The position numbers and the translations under genes were made by a program. From Anaeramoeba ignava (taxonomy: Eukaryota > Metamonada > Anaeramoebidae), in assembly GCA_028826165.1 (NCBI GenBank), contig JAPDFW010000053.1, forward strand, positions 1-64,000: 64,000 bases of DNA. The letters are read 5' to 3'. Shown one piece after another: positions 37,301 to 48,704 of this stretch (its first letter is position 1; each line of letters starts with the position of its first letter). The notes under the pieces were generated by a model, which did not search any database, was not told the origin of the DNA, and worked only from the letters and a program-made list of their open reading frames with translations.

Positions 37301-38770
37301 CTCGTTTTCAAAGCGTAGGTTTACATAATAAAACTCATCAAATTGGAACCTAATATTGGTATCGCCAGGAAAACATGATTCAATATGAGAATAAACGGAA
37401 TATCTCCGTTTGAGAATGAATTCTGTGCTGAAAACAATCTCGAAATGATCTGAATCCAAAACAATTTGTATTTTTGGCTCAATTTGCTCTCCAAAAGAAT
37501 CGATTATTTTGGGATAAAAAGAGCATGAATCTGAACTTGTGCATTCCATTTTGTAATTGAATGAAAGAGGCAAGAAACTCAAGTTTTCTTGACTGTTGTT
37601 TTGCTCCTTATCATAGTCGTATTTACTTGTGTATTTTTGATCTGTTGATACTCCTTTTCGCAAGTAAGATTGCTGATTTAATGCCTTTGTGATTGTCGGC
37701 AAATCTGAATGTGTTGAACTTTTCACAAACAAAAGATCGTTTTCATTGATTTTTTCATTGTGGGTCTGAATTAATTTCTGGATGATTTCCGAGCGTGAGA
37801 ATAACAAATACAGATTCACTAAAATATCTCTTTGTCTCGGATTTTTCATTTCAATCAAAAAAGCATTTTTGGAATTAATTGTAATAAAAACTTCGTTTAG
37901 TTTTGTTTGGCTCAAAAAGAAGTGAGTATCCTTTTCATATGAAAATTCCTTGACTTGATTTTTTCCTTTTTTGCTTTTGATATTCATAGTAAATCCTTTA
38001 TTTGAAATGAAAATAATGCCTTTCTTTTTGTTAAATGTGTGATTTCGTGAAAAAAGTATTTTGATTGGAAGTTTTTGTTGTTTCACTAATAAAGCTTCAT
38101 AAATTTTTGATTGCAGATGAATTTTATGAGAAATGTTTGATTCGTGAAGAATCTCTGATTTGAGAATGCAATCGCTTAATTTTGCAAAAGAATATTCTAA
38201 TGTTTGAATATTTTTTGCATTTCCTTGTTCGTCAAATTGGGTATAAGTGAATATTTTCTGGAAATCACTTTTTGATATTTGATTTATTGAAGAATTTTCT
38301 TGTTTTTCTTGTTTTTCTGTGTTTTCTGAAGTTTGTTGTGAATTTGATAAAGAATTTGGTTTTAATTTCCTAAAATCCAATTTTTTATTTCTTGAAATTT
38401 CTCGAATTTTATTTATAATTTTAACAAAATGTGTATTTTTTTCAACACTTTGAATTTTTTGAGTATCAATTAAAAATTCTTCTTCAACTCCAAATTTAGA
38501 ACAAATTTTATTAACGATTATAATTAAATTTTCAAGTGAATTTCTTTTTTTTTTTAAATTAAAATTTTTTATATAATTTAATTTTAAATTTTAAATTTTA
38601 ATTTTAATTTAATTTACTCATTAATTTCATTTTGAGAAATTGAATTTGGAATAATTTTATTCATTGCTAAACATAAATTCTTAATTAATTTTAAAGGACT
38701 TTTGTTGAGGAGAAACAAGTTTTTTGGTTAAATTACTTATCCATTCAAAAGAAGAATCTTGATTAATCAT
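34320..38770 (-). CDS. CH-domain protein with long array of PH-like segments
   Basis: Exon 1 (38770-38618) and the start of exon 2 (from 38543) form a calponin-homology domain: FEWISNLTKKLVS, LIKNLCLAMNKIIPNSISQN, NLIIIVNKICSKFGVEEE and VVKIINKIRE-like text. This is the transgelin/calponin type that binds actin or signalling partners. About 1300 residues follow, made of beta-rich blocks of ~100 residues, such as GILKINPLQRTISILLSQEN ... LQFDSEFERRLFLKKF. They look like repeated PH-like folds, but I do not recognise a named family. An acidic Glu/Asp/Asn stretch lies near 34870-35060. Two frame changes: one in exon 1 near 38705, one at the A4 run 37242-37245; with the latter corrected the text runs MLHLFLKQWFSHKK. 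Codon use is less A/T-biased than in its neighbours. A scaffold at membrane or cytoskeleton is only a guess. Confidence 0.75.
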
Positions 38771-39063
38771 AATTAAAAAATTTAAATGAAAAAAAAATGA
38801 AAAAAATGAAAAAAAATTTTATTTTTGGATTTTGTTTATTTTTTCTTTTTTAAATATTTAATAAGATTAAATTTAATAAAATTTGTTATACCTTTTTTAT
38901 TTGATTTATTAGGGAAAGAAAATGAAAAATGAAAATCAAAAATGAAAATCAAAAATGAAAATTGAAAATGAAAATGAAAATTAAAAAAAAAGGTAAAGTT
39001 GCAAGGAAAAGAAAAATTGAAAAAAAAGAAGAAGAAGAAGAAAAGAGAGAAAAAAAATTTTTA
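38771..39063. other. Short intergenic region
   Basis: Between the CH-domain gene start and the RRM gene stop there is only A/T-rich sequence with AAAATGAAAATC repeats around 38915-38985 and a GAA-rich patch near 39025. I see no gene. Confidence 0.6.
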
Positions 39064-42000
39064 TTAATTTTGATTTCTTGGAGAGTTTCTTGGATCCTAA
39101 TTTTAGAAAATAAATTAAAATGAAAAACAAAAATTAAATTAATTTAAAATGAAATTAAAAATAATTTGGAAAATAAAATAATTTAAAATTAAATTATAAA
39201 TAATTTGGAAAATAAAATTAAATTATAAATAATTTGGAATTAAATTATAAATAATTTGGAAAACAAAATAATAAATAATTTGGAATTGATTTAAAAATAA
39301 TTTAAAATGAAATTATAAATAAATTGAATTATAAATAAATTGAAATAAAATTATAAATAATTTGGAAAATAAAATAATTTGGAATTGAATTATAAATAAT
39401 TTGGAAAATAAATTATAAATAATTTGGAAAATAAAATAATTTGAAAATGAAATATAAATAATTTGGAATGAAATTAAAAATAATTTGAAATTAAATTATA
39501 AATAATTTAAAATAAAAATTTAAAAATAATTTGGAAAATAAAAAATAATTTAATTTAAAATAAAATAATTTAAATTGAAATTAAAAATAATTTGAAATTA
39601 AAATTATAAATAATTTAAAATTGAAATTATAAATAATTTAAAATGAGATTATAAATAATTTAGAAAATAAAATTATAAATAATTTAAAATAAAATTATAA
39701 ATAATTTGAAAATAAATTATAAATAATTTAAAATGAAATTATAAATAATTTGGAATAAAATTTAAAATAATTTGGAATGAAATTATTATAATTACCAAAG
39801 GTTGGTGATGATGTAAGTTTTGTGAAAAATTTGGCATTTGTGGATTTTCAATGTTTTGTGGCATCATTTGAGTAGTAAAATTAGAAGAATTTGGCATGTT
39901 TGGTTGCATGTTCCATTGAAAATGTGAAGGATTTTGTATTTTAGGGTAATATTGAAGGTACTAAATAATTTTAATTTTAATTTTATAAATGAATTTTAAT
40001 TTTAATTTTATATTTAAATATTAATTTTAATTTTAATTTTAATTTTAATTTTAATTTTAATTTTAATTTTAATTTTAATTTTAATTTTAATTTTAATTTT
40101 AATTTTAATTTTAATTTTAATTTTAATTTTAATTTTAATTTTAATTTTAATTTTAATTTTAATTTTAATTTTAATTTTAATTTTGATTTTAAATATGAAT
40201 TTTAATTTTAATTTTATATTTAAATTTAAATTTAATTTTAATTTTAATTTCGAATTTTATAAATGAATTTTAAATTTTAATTTTAATTTGAATTTTAATT
40301 TTAATTTAAATTTTAATTTTAATTTTAATTTTAATTTTAATTTTAAATTTTAATTTTAATTTTAATTTTAATTTTAATTTTAATTTTAATTTAATTTTGA
40401 TTTTAATTGTAATTTTAATTTTAAATTTTAATTTTAATTTTAATTTTAATAATAATTTACATTGGAATAGTTTAATTGAGGTGAAACATTAGGACTTGTT
40501 GTGGATTGATTCTTCACTTTTTTTCCAAAATGACATCTTACTTCAACTCCTTCAATTGTAGTTCTATCTAATTTTTGAATTGCCTTATTTTCAAAAAGAA
40601 AAAATTAATATCAAAAAAATAAATGAAAAAAAAAAAATATCAAAAATAAATAGAATAAATAAAATAAATGAAATACTTGAGCAGCAGATTCTTCTCCTTC
40701 AGAAGATTCAGAATAATGAACAAATCCAAAACCTCTTGGTGTGTTTCCTCTTTGTGGTAATTGAATTGTGATAACTTGTCCGAAAGCTGCGAATTTTTCT
40801 TTAAGTTTTTCTGCTGTCAATTTGTTTGCTTGTCTTGGATCAAATTCAAAATGAACTGTATTTCTTTTAATATTACCAGATCCCCATCCAATTCTAATTG
40901 GTCTTGAACCTGAAATTGTAAATTAAAAAAAAGAAAAAATATTTTTTTTTTCCTTCAATTTAAATTCTTGTTCTTTTTCTTTTAAAAATAAACCTAATTT
41001 TTGTCCATTCATTTCATTTTTTGCTTTTTTTGCATGTGCTGCATGTTTAAATCTAACAAAACCATACTTTCCATTTTTAACAAAAGTTTCATGTTCATAA
41101 ATTGGTCCAAATTTACTAATTTTAATTTTAATATTAATTTTAATTTTAATATTAATTTTGATTTTAATTTTAATATTAAATTTAATTTTAGATTTTGATT
41201 TTAATTTTAAATTTAATATTAATTTTAATTTTAATTTTAATTTTAATTTTAATATTAATATTAATTTTAATTTTAATTTTAATTTTAATTTTAAATTTTA
41301 ATTTTATAAATTAATTTTAATTTTATTTTAATTTTAATATTAATTTTAATTTTATTTTAATTTTAATATTAATTTTAATTTTAATTTTAATTTTAATTTT
41401 AATTTTAATTTTAATTTTAATTTTAATTTTAATTTTAATTTTAATTTTAATTTTTAATTTTAATTTTTTTAATTTTAATTTTAAATTTTAATTTTAATTT
41501 TAATTTTAATTTTAATTTTAATTTTAAATTTAATTTTGATTTTAATTTTAATTTTAATTTTAAATTTAATATTAATTTTAATTTTAATATTAATTTTAAT
41601 TTTAATTTTAATTTTAATTTTAATTTTAATTTTAATTTTGATTTTAATTTTAAATTTTAATTTTAATTTTAATTTAATATAATTTCAAATATTAATTTGA
41701 ATATTAATTTTAATTTTTACCTAAATATTTTTCTTAATTGTTCATCTGTAACTGAAGAATCAAGATCTCCAATAAATAAGTTAGTATGTTGCTCTGCCCA
41801 TCCTATTCTAATTTTTCTTCCATTAAGTTCTTCTCCATGTAATTTTTCTTTTGCATTAAGTGCATCTTTATGATTCTTTGATTAAAATAGAAAAATTTTA
41901 AAAATGATTTTAATTTTAATTTTAATTTTAATATTAATTTTGATTTTAATTTTAATATTAATTTTAATTTTAATTTTGATTTTGATTTTGATTTTGATTT

Positions 42001-42820
42001 TAATTTTAATTTTAATTTTAATTTTAATTTCAATTTTAATTTTAAAATGAATTTTAATTTTAATTTTAATTTTAATTTTGATTTTAATTTTAATTTTAAT
42101 TTTAATATTAATTTTGATTTTAAATTTTAATTATAATTTTAATTTTGATTTTAATTTTAATTTTAATTTTTAATTTTAATTTTAATTTTAATTTTAATTT
42201 TAATTTTAATTTTAATTTTAATTTTAATATTAATTTCGATTTTAATTATGATTTTAATTTTAATTTTAATTTTATAAATGAATTCTAAAATGAATTTGTA
42301 AATTTGTAAATTTCTTTTGATAAATTCCGCTATAAAAATAAAAATTGAGATTAGAAAAAATACTTTCATAGTAACGAAACCATAACCAAGAGAATTATGA
42401 GTTTGAGGATCTCTTTTAATTTTAACTTCACTAACTTCTCCAAAATTACCAAAAATCTTTTTCAAATTTTCCTAAAAAAAAAATTAAATATTAAAGAAAA
42501 AATTAAAGAAAATTCAATAAATTAATATTAAATATATTTTTGTTTTGATTTGATAAATTGTCAATATAATTTTTTGATTTGATTTTTAAATTAGAAAAGA
42601 AAAAATTGAAAATATTTTGAATTCAAAAAAAAATGATTAGAAAAACTTGCTTCAGTTTCATTTGGTGTTAAATCTCCAACAAAAAGTGAACCAAAATCAT
42701 TATCTTCTAGTTTTAAAAAAATTTTTTTTTTTTTTCATTTTTTTAATTGAATTTTTTTTTTTTTAAAAAGATGAAATTATTAATTATAAATTTTTTATAT
42801 TTTTAAACAATACCTTCCAT
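39064..42820 (-). CDS. Three-RRM RNA-binding protein (TIA1/Pub1-like)
   Basis: Minus-strand exons: 42820-42814 (only ATGGAAG), 42706-42647, 42471-42364, 41875-41721, 41115-40994, 40909-40676, 40583-40461, 39960-39796, 39096-39064. RRM1 starts GSLFVGDLTPNETEA and has LGYGFVTMK; RRM2 starts NLFIGDLDSSVTDEQLRKIF and has GKYGFVRFKHAAHAKKA; RRM3 has NTVHFEFDPRQANKLTAEKL and RGFGFVHYSE, closing with VEVRCHFGKK. The tail is Pro/Met/Asn/Gln-rich (PNMPNSSNFTTQMMPQN) and the protein ends DPRNSPRNQN. Three RRMs plus a Q/N-rich tail match the TIA1/Pub1/ELAV type, which bind U- or AU-rich mRNA and act in stress granules or mRNA stability. The joint between exons 2 and 3 is out by one base in my reading (A4 run near 42467), so one indel or a different splice site is needed there. 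Confidence 0.83.
39097..39795 (-). repeat. RRM gene last intron, ATAAATAATTTGGAAAATAA repeats
   Basis: A ~700-bp intron of degenerate ~20-24-bp units (AAATTATAAATAATTTGGAA) precedes a tiny last exon that codes ten residues. Confidence 0.75.
39965..40455 (-). repeat. RRM gene intron 7, (AATTTT)n
   Basis: Nearly uniform (TTTTAA)n between the exons at 40461 and 39960. Confidence 0.8.
41117..41710 (-). repeat. RRM gene intron 4, (AATTTT)n with AATATT variants
   Basis: About 600 bp of TTTTAA hexamers separate the exons ending at 41721 and starting at 41115, inside RRM2. Confidence 0.8.
41885..42290 (-). repeat. RRM gene intron 3, (AATTTT)n
   Basis: About 400 bp of TTTTAA/TTTTGA hexamers between the exons ending at 42364 and starting at 41875, inside RRM1. 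Confidence 0.8.
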
Positions 42821-43059
42821 TGTTTTATTAATAATTTTTATTTTTTATTAAATTTTTTTTTTATTAATTTTATTATTATTAATAATTAATTAAAAAGAAA
42901 AATGAAAAAAAATTTTTTTTGCTTTTTAAATTAAAAATTAAAAATAAAAATAATTACTAATTTATTGGTTTTTAAAAAATTTTATTTTAAATTAAATTAA
43001 AAACAAAATTTTTCATTTTTCATTTTTCTATTTTTCTAAATTTCTTAAAAAATATTTTA

Positions 43060-44470
43060 ATTTAAAAAACATAAAACACATAAACTTTAAAAAAATCAAA
43101 AACATAAATATAAAATTAAACAAAACTTAAAAAACAAAAAACATAAAACAAAAAAAAACAAAAACAAAAACAAAAAAAACATAAAAAAAAAACATAAATA
43201 CAAAAACAAAACACAAAACATATAAAAACATTAAAACAAAACAAAACAAAAACAAAAAAACATAAAAAAACACAAAACAAACAAAATACAAAAACACAAA
43301 TACAAAAGAAAAAAACACAAACATAAAACATAAAAACATAAAAAACAAAAAACAAAAACATGAAAACAAACAAAACATAAAAAACAAAACATAAAACATA
43401 AAAACAAAACAAAACAAAAAAACAAAAACAAAAAGGCACAAAATAAAACACAAAACAAAAAAAAACAAAACAAAACAAAAAACAAAAATATCAAAAACAA
43501 AACATAAAAAAACAAAAACAATAAAAACAAAACAAAACATTAAAACAAAACAAAAACAAACAAAAACAAAACATAAAAACAAAAACCTAAATAAAACATA
43601 AAAAAACAAAATAAACAAAAACAAAACACAAAAACAATAAACACAAACAAAACACAAAATAAAATAAAACAAAAACATAAAAACAAAAAAAAAAACATAA
43701 AAAATAAAAAAATATAAAAACAAAAACAAAAATAAAAACAAAAATAAAACACAAAACAAAAAAAACATAAAACATAAAAACATAAAAATACAAAACTGAC
43801 AAAAAAACATAAAATGATAAAAAATATAAACACAAAACAAAACACAAAACAAAAACAAAACATAAAACAAAATACAGGGGCCTGAAACACAAATACAGGC
43901 AAACATAAACAAAAACACTAATACAAAAAATAAAAACACTACAAAACAGAATAAATATCAAACAAAAACATAAATAAAAAAACATAAAACACAAAAACAT
44001 AAAAAAAACACAAAACAAAAACATAAAAACATAAATACAAAAAAAACACAAATAAAAACAATAAAACAAAAACATAAAAAAAAAAAACAAAAAATAACAA
44101 AAACAAAACAAAAACTAAAAACAAAAAAAACAAACAAAACATAAAACAAAAGGGAAAAAAAAACAAAAACAAAACATAAATACAAAACATAAATACAAAA
44201 CACAATACATAAAACAAAACATAAATACAAAACATAAAATAAAAACATAATAAAAACAAAAAAATACAAATACAAAAACACAAAACATAAATACAAAACA
44301 CAAAACATAAATACAAAACATAAATACAAAACATAAAACATAAAACAAAACAAAACAAAACATAAATACAAAACATAAATACAAAACACAAAACATAAAA
44401 CACAAATACAAAACATAAAACATAAATATAAAACAAAATAAAACACAAAACATAAAACAAATACAAAACA
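43060..44470. repeat. A/C-only simple-sequence block
   Basis: About 1.4 kb in which the plus strand is almost entirely A and C with T mainly in CATAAA or AATACA; G is nearly absent. The words ACAAAACATAAATACAAAAC recur without a fixed period. The minus-strand open frames (FCFVLCFVF...) are composition artefacts. It sits between the divergent RRM and clathrin light chain genes, and may hold an upstream intron of the latter. Confidence 0.8.
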
Positions 44471-44557
44471 AATCAAATTTTCAAATTATTTATTTTTATT
44501 TTTATTTTTATTTTTATTTTTATTTTTATTTTTATTTTTCTTCTTTTTTTTTTGTAG

Positions 44558-45647
44558 ATTTTTTTCTCCAAAAAGATGATTCTCAAAAACAACCTCAACC
44601 AGTAAATCAACAACAAGAAGAAAACCAATTAATTGACCAAGAAAACGATACAAATTCATCAAACGAATCAGATGATGATGAACAAGTTGAAAAAAGTTCA
44701 GAAAGTTCTGATAACGAACAACCAAATCAAATGTCAAAAGATAATCAAGACAATGATAACCAAAATGACAGTGACAACAATGAAAATGAAAATGAAAATG
44801 AAAATGAAAATGAAAATGAAAATGAAAATGACAATGATAATGATAATGATGATGATAATGTTGAACAAAGTGACAGTGATAATGAAAATCAAAATGCAAA
44901 TCAAAATCAAATTGAACAAGATTTTGACATTGATAATCAAGATGATGCTTATCAAGCATTTAATCAAATTCAAAGAGATGATGAAATTCCACTTGCAATC
45001 AAGTAAAAAATTAAAATAAAAATTAATATTAATATTAAAATTAAAATTAAAATTCAAAATTAAAATTAAAATTCATTTTGAATTTAAAATTGAAATTAAA
45101 ATTAAAATTAAAATTAAAATTAAAATTCATTTTGAATTTAAAATTGAAATTAAAATTAAAATTAAAATTAAAATTAAAATTAAAATTAAAATTGAAATTA
45201 AAATTAAAATTAAAATTCATTTTGAATTTAAAATTGAAATTAAAATTAAAATTAAAATTTAAAAAAAGGAAATGGAAACAAGCAAAAGATAAAGAAATTG
45301 AAGAACAAGAACAAAATTCAACAGAAAAAAGAAAAGAAAATCAAGAAGTTGCAAAAGAAGAAAAAGAAAAATGGTATAAAGAAAGAACTGAAGTGAATGA
45401 AAAAACAATGAAAAGAAACAAGTAAATTTTTAATAAAAATTTAAATTGAAATTTAAAATTTAAAATAAAAATTAATTTAAAATTTTTTAGAGAATTAGAA
45501 AAAGAGTTTAAAGATCAAAGAGATTCTGTTCTTGCAGGTGAAAATTCATGGGAAAAAGTTCATTCTTTTATTGATATTGCAAAAAATGATGGAAGAGAAA
45601 AAGATGTTTCTCGTCTTCGTTCAGTTTTACTTTTATTAAAGCATTAA
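44558..45647 (+). CDS. Clathrin light chain (5' exon not found)
   Basis: Clathrin light chains bind the heavy-chain legs and regulate coat assembly on vesicles. Three exons are readable: 44558-45002, 45269-45421 and 45491-45647 (stop). The first is acidic with NENENEN and NDNDNDDD repeats and ends DDAYQAFNQIQRDDEIPLAI. The second is the heptad-rich region (KWKQAKDKEIEEQEQNS ... EKEKWYKERTEVNEKTMKRN). The third gives ELEKEFKDQRDSVLAGENSW, EKVHSFIDIAKNDG and the C-terminal signature DVSRLRSVLLLLKH. Family members end in WEKV...DVSRMRSVLI, so the assignment is firm despite low overall conservation. The first visible exon follows a (TTTTTA)n tract ending TTTGTAG and starts in phase 1, so the start codon lies in an exon further upstream that I could not identify. 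The intron 45003-45268 is (AAAATT)n with a repeated AATTCATTTTGAATTT motif. Confidence 0.85.
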
Positions 45648-46197
45648 AACTTTCATTTTTAATTTCAAATCCAATTTCAATTTTAATTTTAATCCAATTT
45701 CAATTTTAATTTTAATCCAATTTTAATTTTAATTTCAATTTTAATTCGAATTTTTTAGAACTTAATTTTTAAACAACAAAATCGGAAAAAAATTTAAATT
45801 TAATTTTAAATTTAAGAAAAACAAGAAGAATTTTAATGAAAATTAAATAATTAATTATTAAGAAAAAGAAAAAGAAAAATTCGAAAAAAAAATTTTTTTT
45901 TTTTAATAATAAAAATAAGCAAAACAAAAACAAGAAAAAGAAAAAGAAAATTTTTTTTTGATTTTTTTTTTGATTAAAATTTGATGAAAAAAAAATTATA
46001 TTTAATTTATATTTAATTTAGATTTAATTTAGATTTAATTTATGATTTAATTTTAGATTTAATTTATATTTAAAATTTTAAAAGATGAATCATTATTAAA
46101 AATGAAATTAAAAAGAAAAAGAAAAAGAAAAATTTTTTCATTTTTTCATTTTTCATTTTTTTCAATTTTTTCAATTTGTTAAAATAATAAAAAAAAA
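45648..46197. other. Intergenic region, no gene seen
   Basis: T/A-rich sequence with (AATCCAATTTCAATTTT) repeats at 45665-45745, poly-A and poly-T runs and an ATTTAATTTAGATTT repeat near 46000-46070. Confidence 0.6.
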
Positions 46198-46881
46198 ATG
46201 CTTAGTATAATTTCCAAAATCAATTCAAGTAACAAATTAAGTGAAATAGTACAACATAAATTAAAAGAAACAATCAAACCATTATTTCGAAAGGGGGAGT
46301 ATTCAACAAAAGAAGAAACAAACGAAGTTTTAGAAACAATAAAAACGCGACGATCAACACGAGCATTTGAACGGAAACAAATCAAGAAAAACGAGATCGA
46401 AAAGATACTTGAAGTAGCAAAAAACACACCATCAGCGATGAACAAACAACCCTGGAAAGTATATGTAGTTCAAAAGGAAGAATTGATAAGAAAAATTGGA
46501 GGCGAAATTTCGGAAGTTTTAACGCCTCAAATGACTTTTTTACAAAGAGCTAAAAAACAGCTTCAAGTTCCTGATCCTATTCTTTATGATGCTCCAACCG
46601 TCCTCTTTATTACTACTAAAAAGGAACGTTCTATGCCTCTTTTTATTGATATCGATGTCGGGATTTATCTCGCAAATCTTAATCTTGCTGCTGAATCTTT
46701 GGGTATTAATTCCGTTATTGTCGGTTTGACTAAAATGCATGAAGAACCTGTTCTGAAATTTCTTAATATTCCTGATGATGAAACTTTTAAAATTGCTTTG
46801 GCTTTGGGTTATCGTGATTCGAATCGTCATCCTCCTGAAAAAAAAGAAATTGTTACAGGAAATATTAAATGGATTGATTAA
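46198..46881 (+). CDS. Nitroreductase family FMN oxidoreductase
   Basis: A single-exon, 227-residue protein with the nitroreductase fold. Features: NEVLETIKTRRSTRAFERKQ (the family RRSxRxF start, FMN phosphate binding), NTPSAMNKQPWKVYVV (the SAxNxQPW flavin-contact motif), DIDVGIYLANLNLAAESLGI and the end region ALGYRD...PEKKE. Members reduce nitro compounds, quinones or related substrates with NAD(P)H; the substrate cannot be deduced. An extra ~45 residues precede the domain, without a clear signal peptide. In anaerobic protists such enzymes are common and often of bacterial origin. The lack of introns and slightly higher GC would fit transfer, but this is inference. It is convergent with the uL10 gene. 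Confidence 0.88.
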   Translation: MLSIISKINSSNKLSEIVQHKLKETIKPLFRKGEYSTKEETNEVLETIKTRRSTRAFERKQIKKNEIEKILEVAKNTPSAMNKQPWKVYVVQKEELIRKIGGEISEVLTPQMTFLQRAKKQLQVPDPILYDAPTVLFITTKKERSMPLFIDIDVGIYLANLNLAAESLGINSVIVGLTKMHEEPVLKFLNIPDDETFKIALALGYRDSNRHPPEKKEIVTGNIKWID

Positions 46882-47476
46882 ATTCCCTTTCTTTCTTTTT
46901 CTTTCTTTTCTGAAATTTTTTGCTTTCTTTTTTTTCTTTTTCTTTTCTTTTTCTTTTTTTTTTTTTGCGGTTTGATTTGGTTTCTAAAAAGAAAATTTTG
47001 CTTTTAAATTTGATTTTTTTTATTTTTTATTTTAAAAAGAAAAACACAACAAAAATCTTAATTTAATTTAAATCAATTTTTAATCAAATTCAATTTTAAT
47101 TTTAATTTTAAATTAATTTAATTTTAATTTTAAATTAATTTAATTTTAATTTTAAATTAATTTAATTTTAATTTTAATAAATCAATTCTAATTCAATTTA
47201 AATCAATTTTAAATTTAATTTTAATTTTAAATCAATTTTAAAAAGAAAAATTTGGTTGAATTAAAAACAAAAATCTTCATTTCATTTCAATTTTAATTTT
47301 ATTTTCAATTTTAATTTTTAATTTTATTTTTAAATCAATTTTAATCAATTTAATTTTAATTTAATTTTAAATTATTTTAATTTTAATTTTAATTTGAATT
47401 TAAATCAATTTTAAATCAGGTTAATTTTGATTTTTTGTTATTTTGATTTTGATTTTGAATTTTAAAAAATCAATTT
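46882..47476. other. Convergent intergenic region, no gene seen
   Basis: A C/T-rich stretch (46890-46970) follows the nitroreductase stop. Then come AATTTTAATTTTAAATTAATTT repeats to 47470. I looked on the minus strand here for the missing acidic tail of uL10 and did not find it. Confidence 0.6.
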
Positions 47477-48514
47477 TTAATCAATTTTAATTTTTTGAAT
47501 TTTCAATAATTTTGGGTTGATTTTCATTTTCATTTTCATTTTCATTTTCATTTTCATTTTCATTTTCATTTTAATTTTATTTTCATTTGAATTTTCATTT
47601 GAATTTTCATTTGAATTTTCATTTGAAATTCCTGAAGAAATTGATAAAGCAATTAAATCATAAAAAGATTGCCTCAAAAAATGAGGAACTGAAGTTTGAA
47701 CAGGAATATTAATAGCCAAACTAAGAGCAGTTAAATCCTGAGCAGTTTTCTTAAGCTTTTGCTGGAGTTCATCCTTTGTAATATCAAGAATTTTTGGAAG
47801 ATAAAGAAAACCTTGATCATAAATCCAAACAATTTTCATTGAATATATAAAAGGTAAAAGATCCAATTTAGCAAGAACCGAAGCTTCACTTGTTCCGACT
47901 TTCTCGCCCTTTGAAACGAGAAGAAAATCTTTGATAATTTCAATCTTGCCTTTTGATATACGAGTGGGAACATGAAGTGACTGGAACAAAAAATGAAATC
48001 GCGATTCAACATTTGTTTGTCCAGCTTTAATAACAACGTCGTTAGGCGAAATGCTCCCTGCTTTTGCTGAAGTTGAAAGTGTAAGGCCAGAAAGCAACTC
48101 GCGAAGCTGATTTAGATTTTCGTTCGTAAAAAGTAATCCAACATTTCCTTTTATAACTTTCAGTAATTGTTCTAATTTTGGATTGCTCGATATTTTCGTT
48201 CTAATCGCTTTTTTCATCAACGTCTGCCAATGATTTTATGTTTGTTTTGTTTTTTTCGTGATTTTTTCATCTGCCGTTAATTTTTTAAATTGTTTTATTG
48301 TGAATTTTTTTTTCTTGTTTTTTTTTTGTACATTTTTCCCCATTAAAATAACTGCTTTTCCTGTCAATGTCGTTCTAATTTGTTGAATATAAATTGAAGG
48401 TAAATTATCACAATTGACAATTACAACTTTTTTATATTGTTCAAGATAATTTGAGATTTTAACAAGATAATCATCTTTTCTTAATTTTCTTTTTCTTTCT
48501 TTTTCATTTGACAT
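47477..48514 (-). CDS. RPLP0: Ribosomal protein uL10 (P0) of the large subunit stalk
   Basis: uL10/P0 anchors the P1/P2 stalk that recruits translation factors. Exon 1 (48514-48332) starts MSNEKERKRKLRKDDYLVKI and ends AVILMGKN; exon 2 (48223-47477) resumes TLMKKAIRTKISSNPKLEQL. Typical text follows: NVGLLFTNENLNQLRELL, AKAGSISPNDVVI, FFQ-like FLFQSLHVPTRISKGKIEII, KGEKVGTSEASVLAKLDLLP and SVPHFLRQSFYDLIALSIS. I chose ATG at 48514 as the only ATG ahead of the conserved start. After the P1/P2-binding region the frame runs into SNENSNEN and KMKMKM repeats and ends KIQKIKID. The near-universal acidic end (...GFGLFD) is absent in this frame, and I could not find it in the following 500 bases. A frameshift in the GAAAAT repeat or a missed exon could explain this. 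Confidence 0.9.
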
Positions 48515-48704
48515 TGACAAAAAACTAAACAGAAATAAATTAATAAAAAGAAAAGAAAAATGAAAAATATTTTTTTCTCCTTTTTATTTTTTTTTCTCCT
48601 TTTTTAATTTAAAAATAAAAATAAAAATAAAAAAATTTTTTTTCATTTTTCAATTTTTCAATTTGAAAAACCAATTAAACATTAAAGAAACCAACAAAAA
48701 AAAA
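48515..48704. promoter_or_regulatory. Short divergent intergenic region (uL10 / PDI)
   Basis: Only about 190 bp separate the two divergent start codons, so both promoters must overlap here. The sequence is poly-A/poly-T runs with TTTTTCTCC repeated twice near 48570-48600. No specific factor site is claimed. Confidence 0.45.

Noticed and set aside
43116-44476. Several overlapping minus-strand open frames rich in Phe, Cys and Val
   Set aside because: They result from the lack of G on the plus strand, occur in all three frames at once and have no domain.
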